DNA of 64,000 bases from positions 121,311,474-121,375,473 of the forward strand of contig NC_073691.1 of NCBI RefSeq assembly GCF_029784155.1, read 5' to 3'. Origin of the DNA: Uranotaenia lowii (taxonomy: Eukaryota > Arthropoda > Insecta > Diptera > Culicidae). Shown one piece after another: positions 32,951-43,600 of this stretch (its first letter is position 1; each line of letters starts with the position of its first letter). The notes under the pieces were generated by a model. It made no database searches. It was not told the DNA's origin and saw nothing but the letters and a program-made list of their open reading frames with translations. A program made the translations under genes and the position numbers.

Positions 32951-33886
32951 CCGTAATCCGGGGTAATATTGATTTCTTTTTTTCATTTTTTTTCGATTAT
33001 TTTTCCTGTTAAGGGAAATGTGGTATGTTTCATATTTTTTAAACCAGTACTGGACTCCTATGAATGTAAAACATGGTAGCAGAAATTTATTGGACTACTT
33101 TAAATGTTATTTAAAAATCAATTTCGTCGCTGTTCAGGAATTGATGCTTCGGGGTTACATTGATCAGTCTCCATTTTGTTGGTTTTAACGAGTTTTCTTG
33201 ATTATAAAGGATACAAAACACCTTCATAATTGTTTACAAATTCTAATTTATCAATTTTAGCTTGCTTTGTAACGCTTCTATTTAAAACATTTATAATCGA
33301 AAGCAATGATGCTGCATACATCTAGGGGCAAAAATTATAATTGCTAAATTGTTATAGCTTTCAAATACAAATGAAATTTTACCTTCACGCATTCCTCTAG
33401 GCCCTCCCACAGTTTCCATTTTCATTTTTTTCTTCAAAGTTAATCATTTGATAGGATTCCTATCCATTTGTCTAATAAGAGCTTACGCTTGAAAAAATTG
33501 CTAACTTTTTAAATAACAAAAATTTATCATCAAATGACTATAAAAATAGCACTATAATTATACATATACAAAGAGTAACAGATGTTCTTTCATATTCAAC
33601 CACCCGTTTGCTTCTAAATACTTTTTGGCATAATCCGGAGAGATGTTTGTTTGCGAACCTTGGAAAAAAATAGATATTTCATGATTTCGAAATCACATTT
33701 TTACCAACAGAAAACAATTTCAAATGCAAACCAAATTTTGTCTATTTGATACTCAATTAATAGGCTTTCAAACGTAGAAAACAGTTTTCAAAAATTCCAA
33801 CTATAGACTAATTTATTGATGATAATGTGGAAAAATTTATTGTTGATCAAAGTTACCCCGGTGATCAAAGATACCCCGTTTTGCGG
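32951..33886. mobile_element. TA-flanked MITE with CCGTAATCCGGGGTAA ends
   Basis: The left end reads CCGTAATCCGGGGTAATATT. The right end, read inward, reads CCGCAAAACGGGGTATCTTT. TA precedes and follows (32949-32950, 33887-33888), as expected for Tc1/mariner-type elements. Internal echoes of the terminal words (CGGGGTTACATTGATCAG near 33152; GTTACCCCGG near 33851) suggest subterminal repeats. 936 bp, no coding capacity. Confidence 0.65.
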
Positions 33887-33888
33887 TA

Positions 33889-34830
33889 TTAAGCAAATCC
33901 GTCTTACTGGGTTAAGTTTTTTACCGTATAAAAAATGTTAAAATTTGTTCATCTTTTGCTCAATTCTTTTAATTTTCAATGAGAATTGGAACAGCTTTGG
34001 CGGTTGATTTATTAAAAAGTAGGCCATGATCTAAAAAAGTTTATAAAAAAGTATTAGCATTTGTGCTGCATATAGCATCTTTTTTTTCGAGCACTGAACT
34101 AACTGACTTACAGCTATTTTCCCGAAGGTTGTTTTTCGGATATTTTCTAAACTTTGAATAATTTTAAAATAAATGATTGTAGCTGAATTTTGTCTGAGGA
34201 ACATATTTGAGTATCGTTACAAGCTACGAAACTATAATTTTGTGAAAATCGGTTGAGAAACAAGAGAGTTTAAGCGGAAAACTGTTAGGGGTCATTTGAC
34301 CCCCGGCGGTATAAAAAGGTATTTACCACATACGTTTTTCGATATCTACAAACTTTTAAAAAATATGTTAATCGAAAAATACGTGCATTTGAAAATAAAA
34401 ATTTGTGAAAATCCAATTATAAAAGGAATAATAATCATTTGAAGTTCAAAAATGTCATTTGACCCCCTCCGGTACGTATAAGATTAACCCCAACATTTTC
34501 CCACATTTTGTTTCATTGTCCTTTTTCTCATCAATTTGAACTTTACTGACTATTTTTGAAGACAAATTGACGAAGAACAAGTTATGATGAACAACAGAAG
34601 ACAGACGCAAAAGCTCGATTATAATTCTTAGGAAATATCAAACATAGGTCTACAGTTAATCTATTTGAGCAAGCCTTTGCCGCCCCTAGTATAAAAATTA
34701 CAGAAATTTACGAACGAACTTGCCCAAGCTTCGATGAACTAGAGTTAAATTTCTACTCACGTATTATAAAATGTTTGCCTTCCAATCAACACCAAGTTCT
34801 GGTCAAAATAAACTTACCTTGCACAATTTG
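33889..34830. other. No gene seen; GTCATTTGACCCCC direct repeat
   Basis: AGGGGTCATTTGACCCCCGG near 34289 and GTCATTTGACCCCCTCCGGT near 34455 are two direct copies of one motif, probably pieces of a small repeat. Otherwise AT-rich. Confidence 0.35.
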
Positions 34831-34833
34831 TAC

Positions 34834-35101
34834 TTACCCTCGTAAAACAGTCAGAATTTCTACAGTACAAAAGGCTTTAGGAATAAACTTTGGCAAGAAA
34901 TATAACGTGTGATCGGCCACGTGATAGATGGTTTGTTCCCTAAGAATTGGACCGAATGTGTGCCCGAAATCAGCGAAACCGCTTTCTTCAACTGATAATT
35001 TTCTTGCGAAGAAAAAGTTTTTCCATTTTTCTTGGCCATCCAGCGGGAAAAGCAATGCTGAAGTTGATCGAGCTTACCCAAAGCAGCTGACAACGGTGTA
35101 G
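34834..35101 (-). other. Possible exon or gene fragment with consensus splice donors
   Basis: The minus-strand frame from about 35055 reads LFPLDGQEKWKNFFFARKLS, ADFGHTFGPILREQTIYHVA and FLPKFIPKAFCTVEILTVLR, with natural-looking composition. It ends at CGAGG|GTAAGT, a consensus donor, and a second donor CAAG|GTAAGT follows 20 bases on. An overlapping second frame (SAALGKLDQLQHCFSRWMAK) is also open. CACTGCTAG just upstream could be an acceptor. I do not recognise the protein, and no neighbouring exons are visible. It may be a lone exon of a gene with large introns or a dead fragment. Confidence 0.3.
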
Positions 35102-35652
35102 CTAGCAGTGAGACTGAAGCTATTTTACACTTGAACGTCGAAATTTGGAATTTGAAGAGCTTAGTTCGTTTACTATTATTTCAAGATTTCCCTGAGCAGG
35201 CCTCATCTATAAAACAATAGTTTTGTTAATTTTATATGGTCCCGGCACGAGTTTTTCTTTTAAACGATTACAACTCTTTTCAATAAGTGCTCAGTTTTTT
35301 CGCCGAAAAGTAAAAAAAAAGTTCAATTTTTGTCGAAAAATATAAAACAAATGCTATGAAATTGCTGAAAATCATTCATTACCCGCCGAGCCAAAGGAGT
35401 AGTGGTGGTAGAAGTGCAAAAATGGTCATTATTATGTTTTCTAATGCCAAGTAATTTATCTATCATATTTTAATCTCTAGTTGATGAAATTTCAGATTTT
35501 TCTTTCATATTTTTTCGATAGAACGATAAACTACAAATTTACTAAAAATATATTCAAAAAAAAACAAAAAAAAACAAGAAATCAAGCGCTTTTTTTCTCG
35601 AAAACAGTTTTATGCACACCCCTTTGGCTCTAGGATAGGGATACCATACGTA
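35102..35652. other. No gene seen
   Basis: AT-rich intergenic DNA with A-tracts near 35560. Confidence 0.4.
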
Positions 35653-36613
35653 GGGGAGAATGAGGATACTTGATCCCTGGGGATACTTGATTCCTTAGCT
35701 TTATCTCGAAACTGGAATGTCTTACAAAGATCGAATGTTCTAGAAAAATGTGCCAAAATGAGCAAAATAACAATGCTTGTAGTTTAAAAAATTTAAACAA
35801 AATAATTGTTTGAGTAATTGAACTTTGTTTGAAAAATTTCACAAAATGTAACTTGAAGATCTTTTTCCATCACTTTAAAATGTTCCTTACATGCGAAAAT
35901 TATGAAAAAAATATTTGTTCCAATGTATCAATCGTTCGAGCGTAAAATAAACTTCATAATGCCATATTTTCAAAGCAATGGAAAACTCTCAATCTTTTTC
36001 AGAAAATGTTTTCTAAAATGTTGATTATGGGTACAATTGAGTTGGGTACAATTGATCCCCCTTCAAAACGGCATATTCTTCTTCTGAATTGGTCGTTATG
36101 ATTGCTGATTACGAAATTACTAATATTTATCCAAAAACTAATATTTATCAAACAATTGTCTGAAGAAAAGGGCAAAAATAATTAATTTTCTCTTAATTAT
36201 AAAAAATAGCGCCTTTAAGTATGCAATGTTATTAGCGTTGAGACAAAGTTATAGAATTTTCTTTTTATGTCTGCTATAAATTGTGAAATGAGAACAAACA
36301 TGACCGAAATAGTCAATTAACAATCTATATTAGGGTTTTGTTTGATTTTTATACAAGGATTAGGGCTTCCTGAATAAAAGATCAAGTCTCCTTCAATAGG
36401 GGATCAAGTCTCCCCTAACTTCAGAAAAATCGCAATTTTTTTACTCCCACGAAAATGCTTCTAGTTCATCAACGGGTTCAAGTATCGTTCTAATTTTTGG
36501 AGCATAGAAACTTGAAGTTACAAGCTATCAGAAAATGTCAAAGACGGCGCTAAATTTTTCCAAAAAGATATGGTTAAAATAAGAAAAGGGGATCAAGTAT
36601 CCCCACTCTCCTC
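35653..36613. mobile_element. TA-flanked MITE with GGGGATACTTGATCCC ends
   Basis: The left end reads GGGGAGAATGAGGATACTTG. The right end, read inward, reads GAGGAGAGTGGGGATACTTG; both continue ATCCC. TA flanks both sides (35651-35652, 36614-36615). The interior holds further GGGGATCAAGT words (near 36401), as subterminal repeats. 961 bp, AT-rich, non-coding. Probably mobilised by a Tc1/mariner-type transposase. Confidence 0.75.
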
Positions 36614-36635
36614 TACTGTTTAAAGAATACATGTA

Positions 36636-37214
36636 GGAGAGAACTGTACAAGACGCACCAGCGGGGTAAGATGGCCCATGGCATTCTTTCTCAAAAATAC
36701 GCCAACCTATGGCTTCGAATGATTTTCATTCATATTGTAGCAAACAATCTTTTCCTTCATTTATTAGATTGAAAGTTCACTAAACCGACTTAAGTTCTCA
36801 GAAACAGAAGGATTAATGGAATCAACGTGAAACCTCTTATTTTTTATGGTTAACATTTAAGGAGCACTGGCGTGTTTAATTTGATGAAAATACAGCTTAT
36901 CGTTTTGACACTCCCATGCACTTTCGGAAGGCTATAAATATTTTGTTGTATTTTACTAACTTTATGCAATTTTTAACTATAATCAATCATATCAAAATTG
37001 GGGCGAATGCCCACAAGACCACGTGTTTAAGGCTCAAATTTTGAATACTGTTAACTTTTGAGAAATCCCAAATATCATAACAAAATGCCATTATTTTTAT
37101 TTTCTGACTGCCATGTTTGCCGCGATATCAGTCAAGAAATTGAATTTTGTTGCCTACCTGAAGGCGTTGTACCTATAGCCTATAAAAAAGTGTATTTTGA
37201 AAAGCGAAATTTTC
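36636..37214 (+). mobile_element. Left part of a possible MITE later split by LINE DNA
   Basis: GGAGAGAACTGTACAAGACG, preceded by TA, matches inverted the sequence at 50731-50755 (TGGTGCGTCTTGTAGAGTTT). If these are the two ends of one element, it once spanned about 1.9 kb before the nested insertions. The right end has no flanking TA, so the pairing is tentative. Confidence 0.4.
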
Positions 37215-37500
37215 AATAAGTGAAAGAGTTCATTACTTCAAGTACTTAGGAATTTACTTGGATGAAACACTTTCTTGGAGTTGTGACACAGAGAACCTAG
37301 TAAAAAAAATTTCTCCGCTTTACGGTGTTTTGTGGAAATTTAGAAACTTAGTGCCCCAGCATGTTCTTTTAAAGTTTTACTATGCATTTATTCAGTCTCA
37401 TCTAAACTATCTTATTTTGATATGGGGAAGAGCCTCCTTGTCACATCTGCAAAAACTTCAGACCCTACAGAATAGATGTTTGAAAAACATCTTCAGACTA
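37215..37500 (+). pseudogene. Old LINE RT C-terminal fragment, left half
   Basis: The frame reads RVHYFKYLGIYLDETLSW, VKKISPLYGVLWKFRNLV, FYYAFIQSHLNYLILIWGRA and LQTLQNRCLKNIFRL, the thumb and C-terminal region of a LINE reverse transcriptase. It breaks at 37500 exactly where the Jockey element begins. The protein resumes at 49751 after a 12-bp repeat of ATCTTCAGACTA. This is the pre-existing host site for the nested insertions. Confidence 0.8.
37489..37500 (+). repeat. 12-bp target-site duplication of the Jockey element, left copy
   Basis: ATCTTCAGACTA, identical to 49751-49762, which follows the element's poly-A tail. Confidence 0.9.
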
Positions 37501-37681
37501 TCACTTCCATCTGTACCGTTGAGCCGTCAACACGTACGCCGGAGCATCGTATCGTTGCTGTGTACCTGCAGGAACATTTTTACATTATTTATTTTTTCCT
37601 TACCTGTTTTTCAATCAGCACTTTTCAGTGCTATAATTATTTTTATTTTCTTTCATTCATATTTTCTCTTTTCTTTCCAGC
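37501..37681 (+). promoter_or_regulatory. 5' UTR and presumed internal promoter of the Jockey element
   Basis: The 181-bp leader runs from the element start to ATG 37682. Jockey-type elements carry their promoter downstream of the transcription start, because the RNA must include the whole element. The first half is GC-balanced (GCCGTCAACACGTACGCC) and the second half T-rich with a CTTTCCAG just before the start codon. No TATA box precedes the start. Confidence 0.45.
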
Positions 37682-40600
37682 ATGGGGAAGTCTTCGGCCG
37701 GCTCAAAGGCCGGGAGAAAACGGATTGCCGAACCTAATTCAGGTCTATCGCCCAAAAAAGTTGAAATTTCCAATTCATTCGATGTCCTTCATAACATCGG
37801 TGATGAGGAAATATTCATATTTAATTCTGATAAGAGTACTAAGAAACCTTCTTCTTCTTATACTCTTAAAAACGAAAAGGTTCCACCAATTACGGTCACG
37901 ATTCCTGACTTCAATGCCTTTCGAAAAGAAATCGTCACTTCCGTCAAGGATGTGAAGATTTCTTTTCAGATCGGTCGAAGGGGATGTTGCGGTCGGTGAC
38001 GGGGCGGTTACGCCTCAGTGTACGGAATCTGACGAGACCTGCTGTCAGCGAATGCCAGAGTAAACGAAATGAAATGACATTATGATAATCGAAGCTTAGG
38101 AAAAGTAAAACGGAAGTTAATTGTCAAACAGGAGTTAGAACAACGCGGTGTTTATATACTTGGAAACTAGATAGTTTGTAAAAGTTCATTGGAGCCGTTT
38201 TCGGTTTCCTTTTGCAGTAACAAGTGTTGTGAGTTTATTTTTCAAACCATTTATTCACCTAATAATCCACAGTTTAGTTTTAGAGCTCGTATCAGATCGA
38301 TAGATAGGATCAGCGAGAGTTAACAGAATTTAGATCTCTCCCTGAATCGTAAGTAGTTTTTGAATTCCCTAAAATGATTCATCTAACGTCTCCGATACCT
38401 TATAGCGTTTGCAGTCGATTATTCAGAAAAATTGAATATACTGTTCTAAGAGAGTTAAGTTTACCAAGATCACTATAATTGTGAGTATTAAGTACATACA
38501 CCATATGAGCAGCTCTTTTCTTATACCAACAATTAATTTTAGCTTTTAAGCATCATCGCAAATAAACATAAGGATTGCTACAGAACGGTGACTTGAATTA
38601 CTCTCTGACGAACATTCTTAAAAGAATTATATAGTTCTGAGCTGAGGACCATGGCAGCGAATAACAGAACGATAAATATGCCCGATGAAAACCAAACCTC
38701 TTCGCTGGTGCACTGTGGCGAATGTTCCAGGCTGGAAGAGTCAGCGAAACTTGTTGCTTGCGATAACTGTTCTCGCTGGTTCCATTTCTCGTGTGCTGGA
38801 GTAGATGATTCCGTGAAAGATCGTAGCTGGTTATGTCGCCACTGCATAGCAGCAAATCCCACTCGAGCCAAGTCTAATTCCGGGCAGTCCAAGGCCTCTG
38901 CGAAGAGTCGAGTGTCAGCTATTTCAGCAGGACTCGATTTGCGCCTTAAGCAGCTGGAAGAAGAAAGGGAGAGTCAGGCGCGGTTGCTTGCGGAGAAGCA
39001 GGAGAAGGAAAAACAAGCTCTGATCGAAAAAGGAAATCTGGACATGGAATTCATCAGCCGAAAGTATGCGCTTCTAGCAAGTGAGGCATTAGCGAACGAA
39101 GAAAGAGCAAGCGTGCGAAGTCGCAAAAGTGGTGCGAGTTCTCGCAGTCGAGTCAGGGAATGGCTCGAGCAAAACCAACATTTGGGAGGTATGGCAGTTA
39201 CTTCTACAACTGACACTACTACCGTGGCGACGGGTGTAATGACAACAGCAGTGTTCAGCAACCTCCCTTTAATTGGGCCAACGACAGCAGTGCGTGCAAC
39301 AGTTGTTGATCCAAAAGCTATTCGTGATGTAAATGAACCAGTACGAGTTTCTGATCAATTAGTGTCTAAACCATTGATCCATCATCCGTTCAGCAAGCCC
39401 GAAACGCGGTATACAGGAGCAATTTACAAGAACCCAGTAGTTGCTAAAGAGAGAGGAAACGTTTTGACGTCGACGCCTATTCGCAGCTCAGCACCGCAAG
39501 TATCTTTTCCTACATTGCGCCAACCTGCCACTCAAGTATCATGTGTGTTTACAAATCCTCTCAACCCAAGACAGCCTGGGGCAGGAGATCAACAGAGTTA
39601 TCCAGCTAGAATCAGCTGCGGAATTGAGCCTCAAGTTGTATCTAGTGCTACTTATTACCCAGCTGTACCACACACACTTGCTGCCGTTAATGTAACGCAA
39701 TATCCCGTGGGAGTGCCACAGATGCCTGCGATCGTGCGTTCAGAACCACAACAAGCATTCGATTTCAATTATCTACCGGCACCATCACAACAAAGGAATC
39801 CAGTATCGAATAGTTTACTGTCCGCCTATGACATTTCGTACCCGATACCCCAGTTACTTCCCCAGTCTTCCGGCACAGCAACTATGGAAGGAAAAGGAAT
39901 TCCAGGTGTTTCAGTTGATGAACAAATTTCCGAAGTCACTTGTATGCCCCCCGTCAGCAGCAGGGTTTGTACAATGCCACAAGAAACCCCTCACTATGTT
40001 CCATTGTACGGTGGTGCTCCAATTGCCGCGTCCAGAGAAGCTCCCACAGTTTTCCCGCCATCTTCTTGTTTGGATCGACAAGCACCCATAATACGTGTCG
40101 ACTCGCAAAGCCACAACTACAACCGTTTTGCGCCGCAACCAAATATTTCCGAACCAGTGTATCATCATCAAGGGATAGGGAATACAGGTCCACAGCCATA
40201 TCAACTCGCTGCCAGGCAGATTGCGAGTAGAGAGTTACCGATGTTCGCTGGAAACGCCGAAGAGTGGCCGCTATTTGCAAGCATCTTTCAAACATCGACG
40301 CTAATGTGTGGGTTTTCAGATGCAGAAAACTTGTTGCGCTTGCAAAAGTGCTTAAAAGGTAGTGCTTTGGAAGCGGTTAGATGCCATTTGATGTCTCCCT
40401 CCTCGGTTCCACAGATTATGGAAACGCTTGAAATCTTATTTGGAAATCCAGAGCGGTTCATACAATCGTTGCTACAGAAAGTTCGGAATGTTCCACCGCC
40501 AAAACCGGAAAGGTTAGACATGCTTATAAATTTCGGCATAGCAGTCCAGAGCCTCGTAGGACAAATAAAAGCCGCTAAACTGTATGGCCATCTGAACCAC

Positions 40601-43600
40601 CCTTCCTTATTGCAAGAGCTTGTTGGCAAATTACCATCCTACTTACAGATGGATTGGGCTCATCATAAGAGACGTTTGAGAGACGTAAATTTGAGTACGT
40701 TTGGAGAGTTTATGCTTGACATAATTTCCGACGCTAGTGAAGTGACGGTTTCAAGTGATGTCGGCTTTGTCAACCAGGGAAAGATGAGCCGAAAGGATAA
40801 GGATAATGCTCACTTTAACGCTCATGTTCAGGTTCCGTTGAAGATTGTAGATGCAAATTCCAAACAGCCACAGAATCCCATCATATCATGCTTCGTCTGT
40901 AAAAGTACTGGCCACAGAATTCGTGATTGCTTCAAGTTCAAAAATCTTACACTTTGCGAACGCTGGAAACAAGTCGATTTGCATCAACTTTGTCGAAAAT
41001 GTTTAGTTCCGCACGGCCGATGGCCATGCAAGGCCAAATCAAGAAAAACGTGTAACAGCAAGGGCTGCGACGGAGAGCACCATAATTTGCTTCATCCAGG
41101 CCAACCGAAAGGAGAGAAAAGGACAAATGCGGACGAAACACCCGCGTTGCTAGGGTTCCACCGCCAGCTGCAAGCTAGTGTACTTTTCCGTATAGTTCCA
41201 GTTGTGTTGTACGGAAATGGACTGAAACTACAGATTTTCGCATTTTTCGACGAAGGATCTTCCACCACTCTCATCGAGAAGGAAGTCATACAGAAATTGG
41301 GACTCAAAGGGTCAGATGCGCCACTATGCCTACTTTGGACAGGCAATGTCACACGAGAGGAAACTGATTCAAGCAAACTTGATTTAACGATATCGGGAAC
41401 ACGAAGTGATAGAAAGTTCAAACTCAGAAATGTAAGAACCGTTGGAACGTTGGGTCTGCATGCTCAATCTCTGGATTATGAGGCACTAGCTGATCAGTAC
41501 AATCATTTAGCCAAGCTACCGATCGACAGTTATCAAAATGCGATTCCTAAACTTCTTATCGGCCTAGACAACATACAATTAACACTACCGACCAAAACTA
41601 GAGAAGGAAAGCGAGACGAACCGTTAGCGGCTAAATCGTGTTTGGGTTGGAGCGTTTCCGGGAAAACAGGCACTATGGAAAATAGTTTTGCATCGACATC
41701 ATTACATATTAGAGAATGCTCTAAGGATAATGCTCTTCACGAATTGGTCAAAGAGTTTTTCGCATTGGAAAGTCTAGGTATTTCTTCAGGACCTGTTCTT
41801 CAGTCGACAGACGATCAGCGCGCTCTTGCGATCCTGCAGCGGACAACGGTTAAGCGGAACGACGGTCATTTTGAGTGTGGACTGCTGTGGCGCTTCGACG
41901 ACATCGAGGTTCCTCCTACTAAAAACATGGCCATTAATAGACTCCGTTGCCTAGAAAGACGGCTATCGAAGCATCCAGAATTGAAAACTGCATTAGAGAA
42001 TCTTATCGACGAATATCAGGAGAAGCAGTATGCTCATAAAGCGACGGCGGATGAGTTAAGTAGCATGGATCCGAAACGGATGTGGTTTCTTCCACTTGGT
42101 GTCGTTTTGAACCCCCGGAAACCCGGAAAAGTCCGAATAATTTGGGACGCTGCAGCTAGAGTAAATGGTGTCGCCTTCAACGATTTGCTCTTGAAAGGAC
42201 CAGACATGCTTGCTCCCCTCCATTCAGTTCTTTATCGATTCCGACAAAGGCAAATATGCATCACGGGTGACATTCGAGAAATGTATCACCAAATCAAAAT
42301 AAGAGCTGAAGATCGTCAATCTCAACTATTTTTATGGAGGAAAGATCCTCAAAACGAACCTGACGTTTTCGTGTTAGATGTGGCCAGCTTTGGCGCCACA
42401 TGCTCACCCTGCATGGCGCAATACGTAAAAAACGTCAATGCCGAAGAATGGAAAGTTGAGTATCCGGAAGCAGAAGAACCAATCAAACGATCGACTTATG
42501 TAGACGATTATGCCGACAGCCGCGATTCAGTGGAGGAGATGGTGAAGATCGCATTGGACGTTCGTACAGTTCATTCGAAAGCCGGATTCGAACTACGTAA
42601 TTTTCTATCGAATTCTAAAGAGGTTCTGGAACAGATGGGTCAGGCAAGTGATGTGCAGCAGAAAGAATTCGCCATCGTTCCGGCCGAACAATATGAGCGA
42701 GTTTTGGGCATGACCTGGTACCCATCCGAAGACTCTTTTGGATTTTCCGTCAATGTTCCAACAGATCTACAAAAGGTAATTTCCGGTTCCATCAATCCAA
42801 CGAAACGGTCTATTCTACGAGTGGTGATGAGTCTTTTTGATCCTCTTGGTTTGATCTCAAATTACGTTATCCATGGGAAAACATTACTGCAGGATATTTG
42901 GAGGGCTAAAATTGCGTGGGACGAGCCAATTCCCAATGAACTGGAATCCAAATGGAAGCGTTGGATTGAATTGCTCAAGGAGATACCAAGTTTGCGGTTC
43001 GCTAGGTGCTACTTTCCAAATTACCAACCGACAAGCCTTCAAACACTCCAGGTGCACGTTTTCGTGGACGCTAGCGAGACAGCGTTTGCATGTGCAATTT
43101 ATTTTCGCATGGTGGACCACCATAAACCAAGAGTAGCCTTAGTAACTGCGAAAGCAAAAGTAACGCCTTTGAAACCGCTTTCCATTCCGCGAGCGGAACT
43201 CGAAGCTGCACTAATAGGAAGCAGATTGCTTCGAACGGTCATAGAAGGACATACGATTCCTATCGGACTGCGGTTTATGTGGACGGATTCTAAAACGGTT
43301 TTATCGTGGATCAAGTCTGACGCTCGCAAATACCGCCAATATGTCGCCGTCAGAGTTGGAGAAATTTTGGAGATTTCAAATCAACAGGAGTGGCATTGGG
43401 TACCATCTAAGCTCAACATTGCCGATGAAGCAACAAAATGGGGTAAGGGTCCTCTGGTAAGCCCGAAGAGCTGTTGGGTCACTGGGCCGGAATTTCTGTA
43501 TTTACCCGAAAACGAATGGCCTGAGCAATTGCCAGTTGCGACAGATACGGAGGAGGAAATGCGCACGTTAAACGTGCATAGAGAAGTTATTGTTGTTCCC

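Noticed and set aside
34289..34475. GTCATTTGACCCCC motifs as ends of a MITE
   Set aside because: The two copies are direct, not inverted, and no target duplication could be set.
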